Shown: piece by piece, positions 51,812-60,924 of the stretch | How positions within the stretch are numbered: the first letter of the stretch is position 1 | How the letters are laid out: each line of letters opens with the position of its first letter | Source: DATFCK01 sp963728975 | GTDB taxonomy: Bacteria; Verrucomicrobiota; Verrucomicrobiia; Chthoniobacterales; UBA10450 | Direction of reading: 5' to 3' | NCBI GenBank assembly: GCA_963728975.1 | Contig: CAVSMF010000001.1 | Location: 310,001 to 374,000, forward strand | Length of the DNA: 64,000 nucleotides | Position numbers and translations under genes: made by a program | The notes under the pieces: model-generated | What the model saw: only the letters and a program-made list of their open reading frames with translations | Database searches by the model: none | What the model was told of the DNA's origin: nothing

Positions 51812-52581
51812 GATCGGAGATTGGACAACATGCTGCCGTTCCGTGTTCGTTCTGCGAATACGGTCGCGGCCCGCCTGATTTCGTCCGCTACCCGGGCAGC
51901 CGGCGAAACAAATTTCGGGGTGAACCAGGGAAACAAGCCAATCAGATCGTGGGTGACCAGGATTTGACCGTCGCAATTGTCGCCCGATCCGATCCCGATG
52001 GTCGGTATCCCAATTGCGTCCGTAATTTGTTTGGCCGCTTCCGCCTTGACGATCTCGAGCACGACCGCGAATGCGCCGGCCTTCTCCACCGCGTGGGCAT
52101 CTTGAATCAATTGCTCGATCTCCGATTGGGTGCGGCCTTTCAGCTTGTAGCCGCCTTCTTCCCGAACACTTTGCGGCAGCATGCCGATATGCCCCATAAC
52201 CGGAATCCCGGCCTGAACGATCGCTTCAATTCTTCGCCCATGCGACGCGCCGCCTTCCAGTTTGACTCCGTGGGCGCCTGCTCGAACCAGTTCGCGCGCC
52301 GTGGCGACCGCCTGCTCAGGAGTGTTGTAAGTGCCAATCGGAAAATCGGCGACCACAAAAGCGCGTTTCACTGCCCGGGTCACGGCCCGAGTGTGATGCA
52401 ACATCTCAGCCAGGGTCACGCTGGTAGTATCCGGATATCCCAGCACCACCATGCCGACCGAATCGCCGACCAGAATAATATCGATCCCACTCTCATCCAG
52501 TAAACGAGCCGTGGGATAATCGTAGGCAGTCAGAGCGGTGATTTTTTCACCGCGCCGTTTCATCTCCCGGAAGTCTCTCAT
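51808..52581 (-). CDS. panB: 3-methyl-2-oxobutanoate hydroxymethyltransferase
   Basis: First committed step of pantothenate synthesis (ketoisovalerate plus methylene-THF). 257 residues: ALTAYDYPTARLLDESGIDI, VGDSVGMVVLGYPDT, GAHGVKLEGG and the catalytic Glu region VVLEIVKAEAA. ATG 52581 is chosen because it overlaps the folK stop (ATGA); 52593 is four residues longer. Methylene-THF links it with folK next to it. Confidence 0.94.
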   Translation of the reverse strand: MRDFREMKRRGEKITALTAYDYPTARLLDESGIDIILVGDSVGMVVLGYPDTTSVTLAEMLHHTRAVTRAVKRAFVVADFPIGTYNTPEQAVATARELVRAGAHGVKLEGGASHGRRIEAIVQAGIPVMGHIGMLPQSVREEGGYKLKGRTQSEIEQLIQDAHAVEKAGAFAVVLEIVKAEAAKQITDAIGIPTIGIGSGDNCDGQILVTHDLIGLFPWFTPKFVSPAARVADEIRRAATVFAERTRNGSMLSNLRS

Positions 52582-53087
52582 TGCGGCTCCCATTCGGTGC
52601 TCAAGCGGACTACTTTAGCCGATTGTTCAAGGGATGCGAGCGCCTCGCCAATCGTTTCCTTTTGGCCGGGTAAAATCAGGTCCGGCCGAATTTCCGCCAG
52701 CGGTTCCAACACAAATCTTCGGTTTAACATTCTGGGATGCGGCAAATGTAAGCGCTCGGTCTCAAGAGTCATCTCCCCAAAATAGAGAAGATCGAGATCG
52801 ATCGGGCGGGAGACATTGCGGGCATGCCGCCGGGGCCGGCCCAAGGATAGTTCGATCTGTTTCAGCTGTTGAAACAGCTCAGCCGGAACGCCGGAGTAAG
52901 AAAACTCGATCGCTGCATTCAAAAATGCTTTCGCCCCCGGCTCGCACTCAACCGGCTCGGTTTCATAGATGGGCGAGGATAAAACCGGCGGCCCAACCCG
53001 TGGCAGAGCCATGATCGCTCTGCGGCCGGCGCGCAAGTGAAAAACGCGGTCGCCCAGATTCGATCCGAGGGCAATGCCGGCTCTCAT
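52578..53087 (-). CDS. folK: 2-amino-4-hydroxy-6-hydroxymethyldihydropteridine diphosphokinase
   Basis: HPPK of folate synthesis, 169 residues: GIALGSNLGDR, YETEPVECEPGAKAFLNAAI, the signature RHARNVSRPIDLDLL with metal-binding Asp pair, and HPRMLNRRFVLEPLAEI. ATG 53087 is the family start. Overlaps panB by four bases and follows dapB after a 68-bp gap containing a degenerate hairpin. Confidence 0.94.
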   Translation of the reverse strand: MRAGIALGSNLGDRVFHLRAGRRAIMALPRVGPPVLSSPIYETEPVECEPGAKAFLNAAIEFSYSGVPAELFQQLKQIELSLGRPRRHARNVSRPIDLDLLYFGEMTLETERLHLPHPRMLNRRFVLEPLAEIRPDLILPGQKETIGEALASLEQSAKVVRLSTEWEPQ

Positions 53088-53091
53088 TTCC

Positions 53092-53116
53092 TGCAGCGGC
53101 GGCCTATGACCGTCGC
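53092..53116. repeat. Degenerate TGTAGC-type hairpin between dapB and folK
   Basis: TGCAGC-GGCGGCC-TAT-GACCGTC: same layout as at 54726 but with two wobble or mismatched pairs in the arms. Confidence 0.5.
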
Positions 53117-53155
53117 ATTAATTTTCCCGACGCTCATGAGAACGTTACCAAGGAA

Positions 53156-53842
53156 TCACAGCCCCAGTACATCCTGCATCGAATAAAGCCCGGGCGGCTT
53201 GCCCACCACCCACTGCGCTGCCACCAAAGCGCCTTTCGCAAATGTCGCCCGGCTTTCGGCATGATGAACCAATTCCAGTCGTTCGCCCGGCCCGGAGAAA
53301 TTGACAGCGTGCTCCCCGACCACTTCGCCTTCTCTGATCGACTGAATCGGCACATCGCCGGTCACCCCCTTCACCCGCCTCAAAATCTCGTTGAGTGTTT
53401 TTGCCGTGCCGCTGGGCGCGTCTTTCTTCGTTCGGTGATGCGTCTCCACGATGCTCGCGTCGAATTCCTTTCCCAGAATTGCAGCCGCCTTGGCCGTCAA
53501 CCAGAACAGAGCGTTCACACCCACGCTGAAGTTCGATGCCAACACGATGGGGACCGATTCAGCGCCGGCCGTAATCGCCCGCTTTTGCTCGGCGGAATGA
53601 CCGGTCGTCCCCATGACTAACGATCGCCGGTGGTCGATGGCGGCCCGACAAATCTCCTCGCTCGCACCCGGAACACTGAAATCGATGGCAACGTCGCAGT
53701 TTTTCATCGCCGCTGAAATCGAATCGCCACAATCGCACTGGGCCGCAATCTCAATGTTCGGGTCTTTCCCGGCCGCGTCCACAACCGCTCGCCCCATTCT
53801 TCCGGCCGACCCAATCAGCAGCACCCGGATTGGCGCATTCAT
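53156..53842 (-). CDS. dapB: 4-hydroxy-tetrahydrodipicolinate reductase
   Basis: Lysine/diaminopimelate pathway, NAD(P)H-dependent. 228 residues, a shorter form than E. coli DapB: VLLIGSAGRMGRAVVDAA (nucleotide site), AIDFSVP, GTTGHSAEQK, the substrate-binding VETHHRTKKDAPSGTAKTL with catalytic His/Lys. ATG overlaps the dapA stop. Confidence 0.94.
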   Translation of the reverse strand: MNAPIRVLLIGSAGRMGRAVVDAAGKDPNIEIAAQCDCGDSISAAMKNCDVAIDFSVPGASEEICRAAIDHRRSLVMGTTGHSAEQKRAITAGAESVPIVLASNFSVGVNALFWLTAKAAAILGKEFDASIVETHHRTKKDAPSGTAKTLNEILRRVKGVTGDVPIQSIREGEVVGEHAVNFSGPGERLELVHHAESRATFAKGALVAAQWVVGKPPGLYSMQDVLGL

Positions 53843-54717
53843 CTGTCGCGCTCAAACGCTTCCAGACTGGCCCGCAACCGCGCCTGGTTCGACTCGGTCA
53901 TCGGACACAACGGGAGACGGACCTCGGAAGACATCGCTCCGGCCCAACTCAGCGCTGTTTTCACCGGCACCGGATTGGGCTCGATGAAGAGATCCTTGAA
54001 AAGGGGAAACAATCGGCGGTGCAACTTCTCTGCCAGACTGACATCGCCGCATTCGTAGGCGATAACGAGCCCGCTCACCTCGGAAGGCAACAGATTGGAA
54101 GCGACGCTGACGACACCGGCCGCGCCCACCGCCATGAACGGCAAAGTCAGGGAATCGTCTCCGCTCAAGATTGTAAAGGAATCAGGCAACCGGCCGCGCA
54201 ACAGGCTGACCCGATCGACGCTGCCGCCGGCTTCTTTGAGTGAAACGACGTTCCGGCAGGCGTCGGCCAGCCGCAGCACTGTTTCAGCGCCAATATCCAC
54301 GCCGCAGCGTCCGGGGATATTGTAAAGCGTAATCGGCAACGAGGTGGCCTCGGCGATGGATTTGAAATGCTGGAACAAACCTTCCTGGCTCGGCTTGTTG
54401 TAATAAGGGGCCACCACCAAAGCGCCGTTAACGCCCATCGCCTCCGCTCGCCTGGTCGATTCGATCGCCTCGCGGGTCGAATAAGAACCGGTCCCGGCCA
54501 GCACCGTGCAGCGGCCCTTGACGATCTCGACGCATTTCTGAATCACGCTCTCGCGCTCTTCATGGGAAAGGGTCGGCGACTCGCCCGTCGTGCCGATCGC
54601 AACCAGGCCGTTGATTCCCGCGGCAAGCTGGCTCTCGATCAATCTTTCAAAGGCGTCGAAATCGATCGCCCCATTCTGAAACGGCGTGACTAAGGCTGTG
54701 AAGGTCCCGCGAAACAT
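53839..54717 (-). CDS. dapA: 4-hydroxy-tetrahydrodipicolinate synthase
   Basis: Condenses pyruvate with aspartate semialdehyde. 292 residues, TIM barrel: FTALVTPFQNGAIDF, GTTGESPTLSHEE, YYNKPSQEG, YNIPGRCGVDI (catalytic Tyr) and the Schiff-base Lys in VVSLKEAGG. Middle gene of dapF-dapA-dapB; its TGA overlaps the dapB ATG. Confidence 0.95.
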   Translation of the reverse strand: MFRGTFTALVTPFQNGAIDFDAFERLIESQLAAGINGLVAIGTTGESPTLSHEERESVIQKCVEIVKGRCTVLAGTGSYSTREAIESTRRAEAMGVNGALVVAPYYNKPSQEGLFQHFKSIAEATSLPITLYNIPGRCGVDIGAETVLRLADACRNVVSLKEAGGSVDRVSLLRGRLPDSFTILSGDDSLTLPFMAVGAAGVVSVASNLLPSEVSGLVIAYECGDVSLAEKLHRRLFPLFKDLFIEPNPVPVKTALSWAGAMSSEVRLPLCPMTESNQARLRASLEAFERDR

Positions 54718-54725
54718 CTTTTAAC

Positions 54726-54748
54726 TGTAGCGGCGGTCTATGACCGTC
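54726..54748. repeat. TGTAGC-type hairpin between dapF and dapA
   Basis: TGTAGC-GGCGGTC-TAT-GACCGTC, arms pairing except one G-T. Sixteen nucleotides downstream of the dapF stop. Confidence 0.65.
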
Positions 54749-54763
54749 GCATTCTTCCAGTAG

Positions 54764-55567
54764 TCATATCTCAATTATTCCTTCAAAAACAAACTCAGCC
54801 GGTCCGGTCAGGGTAACGTTTTTAAAGGTTTCGCCGTTCCGTTCGAAATCGACGCTCAATTCGTTGCCTCCGCGCACCCGGACAGCGATTGGGCCGCCAA
54901 CGGCTTCGGTTGCGGCAAAAACCAGCGCGCTCGCCACCACCCCCGTCCCGCAGGCGAGGGTCTCGTCTTCCACTCCCCGCTCATAGGTGCGAATCGCAAT
55001 ATTGTTCGAACCGCGTCTCTCCAAAAAGTTTACGTTCGTCCCTTTCGGCGAGAACATTTTGTGACGCCGAATCGCCGCGCCTTCACTCCTCACCTCGAGG
55101 GCAGCGATGTCCGGCACCGGAACAACCACGTGCGGTACCCCGGTGTTGATGCAATGAACCGTCTGGTGCCGGTCGCCCATATCGATAGGAACGTTCAGGC
55201 GAAAATCAGTCGGATCGCTCATCCGCAACCGGACCAATTCGCCCTCCATTTCAGCCCCGATCGGGCCGGCCGGAGTGTCGAACACAATCCTGCCTTGCGC
55301 CCCCGCCACTTTGCCGGCAAACCGGGCGAAGCAGCGCGCTCCGTTCCCGCACATCTCCGCTTCCCCTCCGTCGCGATTATAGTACCGCATCCGGAAATCG
55401 GCGCCGTTAGTCGCTTGCTCCAGCAATAAAATCCCGTCCGCGCCGACTCCGCGATGCCGGTCGCAGATGCGCACGATCTGCTCCGGAGCGAGATGAATCT
55501 CGCCCGTCCGGTTATCGAGCATGACAAAGTCGTTGCCGGCCCCGTTCATTTTCATGAATCGCAGCAT
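54764..55567 (-). CDS. dapF: Diaminopimelate epimerase
   Basis: Converts LL- to meso-diaminopimelate for lysine and peptidoglycan. 267 residues with the two catalytic cysteines in AEMCGNGARC and ETLACGTGVVASA, and the start MLRFMKMNGAGNDFVMLDN typical of the family. First gene of the leftward dap-fol-pan operon. Confidence 0.95.
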   Translation of the reverse strand: MLRFMKMNGAGNDFVMLDNRTGEIHLAPEQIVRICDRHRGVGADGILLLEQATNGADFRMRYYNRDGGEAEMCGNGARCFARFAGKVAGAQGRIVFDTPAGPIGAEMEGELVRLRMSDPTDFRLNVPIDMGDRHQTVHCINTGVPHVVVPVPDIAALEVRSEGAAIRRHKMFSPKGTNVNFLERRGSNNIAIRTYERGVEDETLACGTGVVASALVFAATEAVGGPIAVRVRGGNELSVDFERNGETFKNVTLTGPAEFVFEGIIEI

Positions 55568-55823
55568 CTGCCTATTCTAACGGCGGCCGGTTCAGTTGTC
55601 ATGTCGCGCGACACACTTCGAACAATCTCTGAGGAACCCAGCTGCCGGCCCGCCGCGGCGGAAAAGCGGGAAAGCTTGAACCTAAAGCGGCCAAGCCGCT
55701 CTTGATTGGCGAGAGCGAACTTGGCGTCCGCCCCGCAAATGAGATGGGTTGTAAGGTAATAATGCGCCCTCCGCCACGGTCGTACCAATTGCCATTGGCA
55801 TATTTGCGGCTTACTTATTCGCC

Positions 55824-56579
55824 GTGAAAATGCTCGGGGCAGCGATTGTTATTGCGATTCCCGCCATCACCTTCCAGGCGGCCTGCGCTGAAAATCTCAA
55901 CCCCCTCGTTCTCGAACAAGTAAGAGCGATGCCCAGCGGCGGCAGATATTCGGTCTCTCATTTCGCCAAAATCCAACTGCAATCGGCCGCTCATTTCGAA
56001 TCGGGCAAGTTCTTCATCCTTCCATCGGCCGCTTCGCCCAGCTTTTGTTCGGGCGCCACTTACCTCGTCTTTATCCGCACCATCGAAGCGTTGCGGGCCA
56101 GGGGCAGGCTTCACCTCGATTTCGCCACCCTGGATCGTTTGATCATCCGCGACCAGCGCGATGGCGAAGGGATTTGGGGACGCTGGAACGCCAACGGACC
56201 CGGTACCGCCCGCCTCTTTCATGAACTCGGGTTAGGCCGAAATTTTGAGGACTTCGCCGAAGCGCGCCCTGGCGATTTCATGAAGATTTTCTGGTCGCGG
56301 CAGGTGGGGAAAAGAGAGAGCGGCCATTCCGTCATCTTTCTCGGAACGGAAAACCGGTTCGGCGTGGAATATGTCCGTTTTTGGTCGAGCAATCTCCCGG
56401 CCGGTTACGGGGAAAAATGCGTTCCCCGAAGCAGGATCGCTCACGCCATTTTTTCGCGGCTGGAACATCCGGAGAATCTGGAGCGAATTCATTCCGCTCC
56501 GGTTGTCGATTCCTATTTAGGGTCGCTGTTGCGAAGAAGCTCCAGCTTCGCCGAAGCCACCCGCAAGTGCGGCATCTAA
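55824..56579 (+). CDS. Secreted NlpC/P60-like cysteine hydrolase (putative)
   Basis: A 251-residue protein with a signal peptide (LGAAIVIAIPAITFQAACA). The mature part has PSFCSGATYLVFIRTIEAL, a Cys at the start of a helix as in NlpC/P60 and CHAP peptidases, and later ESGHSVIFLG with a His on a strand, the expected second catalytic residue. Such enzymes cut wall peptides. No classical NlpC signature is complete, so the family is tentative. Start GTG 55824; ATG 55830 is an alternative. Confidence 0.68.
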   Translation: MKMLGAAIVIAIPAITFQAACAENLNPLVLEQVRAMPSGGRYSVSHFAKIQLQSAAHFESGKFFILPSAASPSFCSGATYLVFIRTIEALRARGRLHLDFATLDRLIIRDQRDGEGIWGRWNANGPGTARLFHELGLGRNFEDFAEARPGDFMKIFWSRQVGKRESGHSVIFLGTENRFGVEYVRFWSSNLPAGYGEKCVPRSRIAHAIFSRLEHPENLERIHSAPVVDSYLGSLLRRSSSFAEATRKCGI

Positions 56580-56591
56580 GCGCGCTCCCAT

Positions 56592-56653
56592 TGTAGGGCG
56601 TCTGTGTCAGACGCCAATCGCGCTCCCGAGCCGTCTCGCAGAGACGGCCTACA
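56592..56653. repeat. Two convergent TGTAG hairpins; one forms the trpA stop
   Basis: TGTAG-GGCGTCTG-TGT-CAGACGCC (56592-56615) and, on the other strand, TGTAG-GCCGTCTC-TGC-GAGACGGC (56630-56653). The TAG of the second is the trpA stop codon. Confidence 0.75.
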
Positions 56654-57443
56654 AGGACGACTTCACCGCCTCGATCAGGGGCTCGACCGCGCCGACCACT
56701 CGCCCGATCAAATCTTTGTCCCGCCCAAATTTCCCAATCTGACTGACGATCGCGCTTCCAACCACCACGGCGTCCGCATAGCGGGCCGCTTCCCGGGCCT
56801 GCTCCGCCCTGGCAATTCCGAACCCAACCGCCACCGGCAACTGTGAAACCTGGCGCAGTTGGGCGATTTTCTCCTTCAATGAGGAAGCGATCGTTTCCTG
56901 CATCCCGGTAACGCCTTCTCGGGAGACATAGTAAAGAAATCCCCGGGCGCCGCTTGCAATTTTCAGAACCCGATCCGGCGGAGTGGTTGGAGCGATCAAT
57001 CGGACATGAATTAATTCGCCGGGCAACGAATCAGTATCCTCTTCCGGCGGCAGGTCCAAAATGATGAGACCATCGACCCCGGCGGCTGCCGCTTCGTGAT
57101 GAAACCGCTCCAAGCCGAAAAGAAAAATCGGATTCAAGTAAGTGTAGACCACAATCGCAATTTCCGATTCCTTCCGGATCTTGCGGATGCACCCGAGCAC
57201 GCTTTCCACCGTAGCTCCGGCGGCAAGGGCACGTTGCCCGGCGAGCTGATTGACGATTCCATCAGCCAGCGGATCGGAAAAAGGGATCCCGAGCTCGACG
57301 ATATCGGCGCCGGCTTTTTCCAGAGCCAGCACCAGTTCGGTTGTGGCGGCCATGTCCGGGTCGCCCGCGCAAATGTAGGGGATGAAGCCTTTGCTCTTCT
57401 GCGACCGCAGCCGGGAAAAACAGCGATCGATTCGGTTAGTCAT
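56649..57443 (-). CDS. trpA: Tryptophan synthase alpha chain
   Basis: Cleaves indole-3-glycerol phosphate to indole. 264 residues: FIPYICAGDPDM, catalytic Glu and Asp in ADIVELGIPFSDPLADG, and LLPP-type loop GLIILDLPPEE, then GVTGMQ and AVGFGIARAEQA. The C-terminus ends at a TAG that belongs to the TGTAG of a palindromic element, so the last residues may have been set by that insertion. trpB is not in the window. Confidence 0.95.
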   Translation of the reverse strand: MTNRIDRCFSRLRSQKSKGFIPYICAGDPDMAATTELVLALEKAGADIVELGIPFSDPLADGIVNQLAGQRALAAGATVESVLGCIRKIRKESEIAIVVYTYLNPIFLFGLERFHHEAAAAGVDGLIILDLPPEEDTDSLPGELIHVRLIAPTTPPDRVLKIASGARGFLYYVSREGVTGMQETIASSLKEKIAQLRQVSQLPVAVGFGIARAEQAREAARYADAVVVGSAIVSQIGKFGRDKDLIGRVVGAVEPLIEAVKSSL

Positions 57444-57585
57444 GAGAACGATTAACGGCGGTTTCCCAGCCGCCGGGTCTGATTCTCCCCATCGGCGGCG
57501 GGGAAGCCGACGTTCCCTGATCTCATGAGCTGGAAAAGTCTCACAGTTTTATCCTTTTTTACATCTCAAGGTTTTAACCCATCCT

Positions 57586-58251
57586 ATCCGCATCAACTCG
57601 ACACTACTCACCGGTTTCGTTCTCGGTTGGTCGGTTGCGTGGCCGCCCGGTCCGATCAATTCCGAAATCATTCGTCGCGGTTTGCTCCCAAGCAACCGAG
57701 GAGGCGGTTTCTGGCCGGCCTGGCGGGTTGGCCTGGGCGCATGCTCGGGCGATTTTCTCTGGGCCCTGGCGATGGCCACAGGCGCTGGAGCATTTCTCAC
57801 CCGGCCGATCGTCCGGTCTGTGCTCGGTATCGTGAGCATGGCGCTCTTGCTCACACTCGCCTTTATTTTTTCGATCGCAGCCGTCAAAACCGCGGTCCAT
57901 CGAAAACAGGCCCAACCGATCCTCGATCCCAAATCAAAAGACAATGTGCGCACCGGCGGTTATCTGCTCGGGTTCTTACTCGCCCTATCCAGTCCATGGA
58001 ACATCGGTTTTTGGCTGGCCGTGGTCGGCACCCAGCAGGCCCTGGCGAGGTCCCATGCTTACCTGAATTCAATCGGGCTGGCCGGCGCGGTTGTGCTCGG
58101 AGCGTTGACCTGGACGATTGTCCTTTCCCTGGCCGTCCGTTCCGGAGCAAAAATATTTTCAGGGCCGCTCTGGCAGATCTGGACCCAGGCCCTGACCGCC
58201 GCGGTCATGCTTTATTTTGCGGCCAAACTCGGGTTGCAGCTGTGGGGATAA
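57586..58251 (+). CDS. LysE-family exporter, start codon unclear
   Basis: Reading from the frame open since 57529, TGFVLGWSVAWPPGPINSEI then GLGACSGDFLWALAM match the first helices of LysE/RhtB translocators; GYLLGFLLALSSPWNIGFWL and a C-terminal AVMLYFAAKLGLQLWG follow. About six helices. No ATG, GTG or TTG lies in frame ahead of this segment: the first is a TTG at 57682, well inside the family. Either a rare start (ATC 57586 used as placeholder), or another indel near 57540-57590. Confidence 0.7.
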   Translation: MRINSTLLTGFVLGWSVAWPPGPINSEIIRRGLLPSNRGGGFWPAWRVGLGACSGDFLWALAMATGAGAFLTRPIVRSVLGIVSMALLLTLAFIFSIAAVKTAVHRKQAQPILDPKSKDNVRTGGYLLGFLLALSSPWNIGFWLAVVGTQQALARSHAYLNSIGLAGAVVLGALTWTIVLSLAVRSGAKIFSGPLWQIWTQALTAAVMLYFAAKLGLQLWG

Positions 58252-58305
58252 TTGTGGATTCGACCAACAAAAGGAGCGGCGGCTTCCAGCCACCCAAGAG
58301 CTTGT

Positions 58306-58410
58306 CATCCCGAGCGAACGCGAGGGATCCCGCCGATGCTGAATTGATCACGCGATCCAGCTTGTGTGATTACACAGCACTGGCGGGATCCTTCCCTTGC
58401 GCTCGGGATG
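58306..58410. repeat. Long inverted repeat, about 30-nt arms
   Basis: CATCCCGAGCGAACGCGAGG... at 58306 and its near-complement GGCGGGATCCTTCCCTTGCG... ending 58410. Spacer about 48 nt. Same core as copies at 11033, 48503 and 63886. Confidence 0.7.
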
Positions 58411-58493
58411 GTAGGTCGGGGGACCGCCGCTAATTGGCAATCGATTGCGCGCAGCGACCGGTTACAGCAGACTGAGATAGACCGACAGAACAG

Positions 58494-59153
58494 ATGTCCG
58501 ACCGCGACAAAACCCTGACCATTAACGAAATCTATCACTCGATCCAGGGCGAGAGCACCTGGGCGGGGCAGCCTTGTGTCTTTGTCCGGCTGACCTTCTG
58601 CGATCTGCGCTGCACTTATTGCGACACCGAATACGCGTTTTATGAAGGCAAAAAACAGACGCTTTCCGAAATCATGGCGGCAGTATCGGCGCTCCATTGT
58701 CAGCTGGTCGAAATCACCGGAGGCGAACCGCTTTTGCAGAAAAATGTTCTGCCGCTGATGACGATGTTATGCGAGGCCGGACACACGGTCCTGCTCGAAA
58801 CCAGCGGAGCGCACGACATCGCCAAGGTCGATCCGCGGGTTCATCGGATCATGGACTTGAAAACGCCCGGCAGCGGTGAAGTGGAAAAAAATCTATGGTC
58901 TAACCTCGATCATCTCGGTCCGGGCGACGAAGTGAAATTCGTAATCGGTTCCCGGGAAGACTACGAATGGTCGCGGGACAAGGTGCAGCGGTTCAACTTA
59001 CCGGCCCGTTGCCATGCCGTGCTTTTCTCTCCGATCTTTGGCCGAATCGATCCCCGCCAGATCGTGGAATGGATCCTGGCCGACAATCTGAACGTTCGTT
59101 TTCAACTCCAGATGCACAAGTTCATCTGGTCGCCGGTCGAACGTGGAGTCTGA
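58494..59153 (+). CDS. queE: 7-carboxy-7-deazaguanine synthase
   Basis: Radical SAM enzyme of queuosine/7-deazapurine synthesis, 219 residues: INEIYHSIQGESTWAGQPC, the Fe-S motif CDLRCTYCDTEYAF, EITGGEPLLQKN, LLETSGAHD and KFVIGSREDYEW. ATG 58494 fits the family start. No other que genes are adjacent. Confidence 0.93.
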   Translation: MSDRDKTLTINEIYHSIQGESTWAGQPCVFVRLTFCDLRCTYCDTEYAFYEGKKQTLSEIMAAVSALHCQLVEITGGEPLLQKNVLPLMTMLCEAGHTVLLETSGAHDIAKVDPRVHRIMDLKTPGSGEVEKNLWSNLDHLGPGDEVKFVIGSREDYEWSRDKVQRFNLPARCHAVLFSPIFGRIDPRQIVEWILADNLNVRFQLQMHKFIWSPVERGV

Positions 59154-59190
59154 TGCCAGCCGGTGGCGGACTTTGGTTCTGAGCCGCCGC

Positions 59191-59688
59191 TTACGGTTTA
59201 TCGGGCGGCAAAGGATCGACTTTCGTCCGCAATTTGTCGGCCACGCTTGCGACAACAGCTTTCGCCCGGTCGCCGGCTTTGGTTTGGAGCTGATCGACAG
59301 CGCGATCCATCGCCAGCTTGATGCTGGCCGCGGTGCCGCCTTTTTCGTATTCGCGGACGATCACGCCTTCCAGTTTCGAAATAACGGCATCGACGGTGTA
59401 CTTCTGGTTCAAACGCGGCTCTGCCAGCCCTTGCCGTTCCAGCGGGCTGTAAACGTTAATCACTCTCTCGCTGTGGGCGCCCCACTCCAGCACCTTGTAA
59501 AAGCACGCGCCCTCCCGCTTGCCTTTGACGACAAGATCGAGGAGGGCCGCGCCCAACGCGATCGGGGCGAGTGCAAAATCGCGGACATTATCCAGAAGCA
59601 GTTTGACCTGAAACACCACGACATCGCGGAAAAAAGCCCATCGATGATGTTTCCCGGGCTCTGAGGGAACCAAGGCAGTCGAATCCAT
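59191..59688 (-). CDS. Conserved-looking hypothetical protein
   Basis: 165 residues, unrecognised. An N-terminal amphipathic/hydrophobic stretch (NVRDFALAPIALGAALLDLV) is followed by a charged alpha-helical part (RLNQKYTVDAVISKLEGVIV, AASIKLAMDRAVDQLQ). No motif. The hydrophobic stretch suggests membrane association. Confidence 0.65.
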   Translation of the reverse strand: MDSTALVPSEPGKHHRWAFFRDVVVFQVKLLLDNVRDFALAPIALGAALLDLVVKGKREGACFYKVLEWGAHSERVINVYSPLERQGLAEPRLNQKYTVDAVISKLEGVIVREYEKGGTAASIKLAMDRAVDQLQTKAGDRAKAVVASVADKLRTKVDPLPPDKP

Positions 59689-59807
59689 ACTTCTATTGCA
59701 GTTAAAGATCCGATCAGATCAAGATGAATATGGCGCGAGCCAAAGGCAGGGACGCCGGGCCGCGGCGTCCGGACAAGGTAAGGCGCTATTCCCCACCCCT
59801 ATTCCAG

Positions 59808-60689
59808 CTAATGCTTCGGCGCGCGCACCGTGCCGGTCTCGACCGCTTCCTGGCGCCGAGCCACAATCCGGTCCGCGGTCTCTTCCACCATTTGCTCGAG
59901 CAACATCCGCAAGTGGGTGTTAGGCCGGTAATCCGCCGGAGCGATGTGCTTGACCCGGTCGGCATGAGCCGAAAGCTGATAGCATTTTTTAAAACCAACG
60001 CGCTCGGGATCGTCCGGATTGTAAACGGCAATGGCTTGCCCGCCGTTTCGTTTCATAACCGTAAAACAAGGGACATCAGTCGGACCGTCCCCGACATAGA
60101 TCATGTTCGGAAACGGGATCGGCCGGATATCGGGGTCCATGTGATCGTTCACATCCTGGGACATGTCCAGCATCCCCTTGTTGATGCGAAAAAGGAACTG
60201 CGTTTTCTGGGTGTGACTGATGACACGCTTGGGAAAAGTGATACGTCCCTCCTCGTCCTCGGCAAATTCACAGCCGAAAATCGCCCGGACGTGAGACGCC
60301 AGCCGGCTGCCCTCGATCAAGACTTTCATTCCCGATGAGATGATGTAGTGCTCGACGGAAATGTTATGGGCGAGATGCGCCGGGGTCAGCAGTTCGTCTC
60401 GAAACTGATCGAACATTTCAGGCAAGCCCTTGTAAAAGTTGAGTTTGTTTCCGAGCTTCTTTAACTCGGCGTTGGTCGGCCGGTCCATCCCGAGGGTATC
60501 GAGCAGGACTTTCATGTAAGCGAGTTCGTTGTCATAACCGGCGTCGCGCACCAGCTCGGTACAACGGCTCCAGAACTTTGCCCCGTCGATCCCGAACACC
60601 GGAAACACGACCTCATCCTGCATGTAGCTCGGGCTAAGGGTCTGGTCGTAATCGTAAACGATCGCGATGGTATTTTGGGGCGTGGACAT
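59808..60689 (-). CDS. HAD-family hydrolase
   Basis: A 293-residue haloacid-dehalogenase-like phosphatase: motif I DYDQTLS with nucleophile Asp, motif II IISSGMKVLI, and motif IV YVGDGPTDVPCF. A large helical insertion (45-125) forms a cap. Substrate unknown. The MITE copy B lies 66 bp upstream of its start. Confidence 0.85.
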   Translation of the reverse strand: MSTPQNTIAIVYDYDQTLSPSYMQDEVVFPVFGIDGAKFWSRCTELVRDAGYDNELAYMKVLLDTLGMDRPTNAELKKLGNKLNFYKGLPEMFDQFRDELLTPAHLAHNISVEHYIISSGMKVLIEGSRLASHVRAIFGCEFAEDEEGRITFPKRVISHTQKTQFLFRINKGMLDMSQDVNDHMDPDIRPIPFPNMIYVGDGPTDVPCFTVMKRNGGQAIAVYNPDDPERVGFKKCYQLSAHADRVKHIAPADYRPNTHLRMLLEQMVEETADRIVARRQEAVETGTVRAPKH

Positions 60690-60755
60690 TACCGGACTAG
60701 ACAGGATTTACAGGATGAAGAGGATTTTTACGACAGCCAAATCCGGAAATCTTGT

Positions 60756-60924
60756 TAGAAGCCATCTCATAAATAGGGGTAGGCCGCGTGGCAGTCCGAT
60801 TTTTCGGTTTGAACAAGGCGCGCCGCTCCTGACAGACCGCTGCGGGTATGCTCGTCGCTCCTGCCTTGCCATCCACCCCAAATTGTTCTTGCGCGGCCTG
60901 CCCCTATTTATCAGATGGCTTCTA
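60756..60924. mobile_element. MITE-like element, copy B (169 bp)
   Basis: Ends TAGAAGCCATCTCATAAATA... and its complement. The interior equals copy A read in the other direction minus about 109 bp. Flanks are TA-bounded. No gene inside. The right end contributes the stop codon of the adjacent hydrolase. Confidence 0.82.

Noticed and set aside
57525..58433. Frame with ATG at 57525 as the LysE start
   Set aside because: It is in a different frame from the LysE helices and its translation (HRFRSRLVGCVAARSDQ) has no family match.
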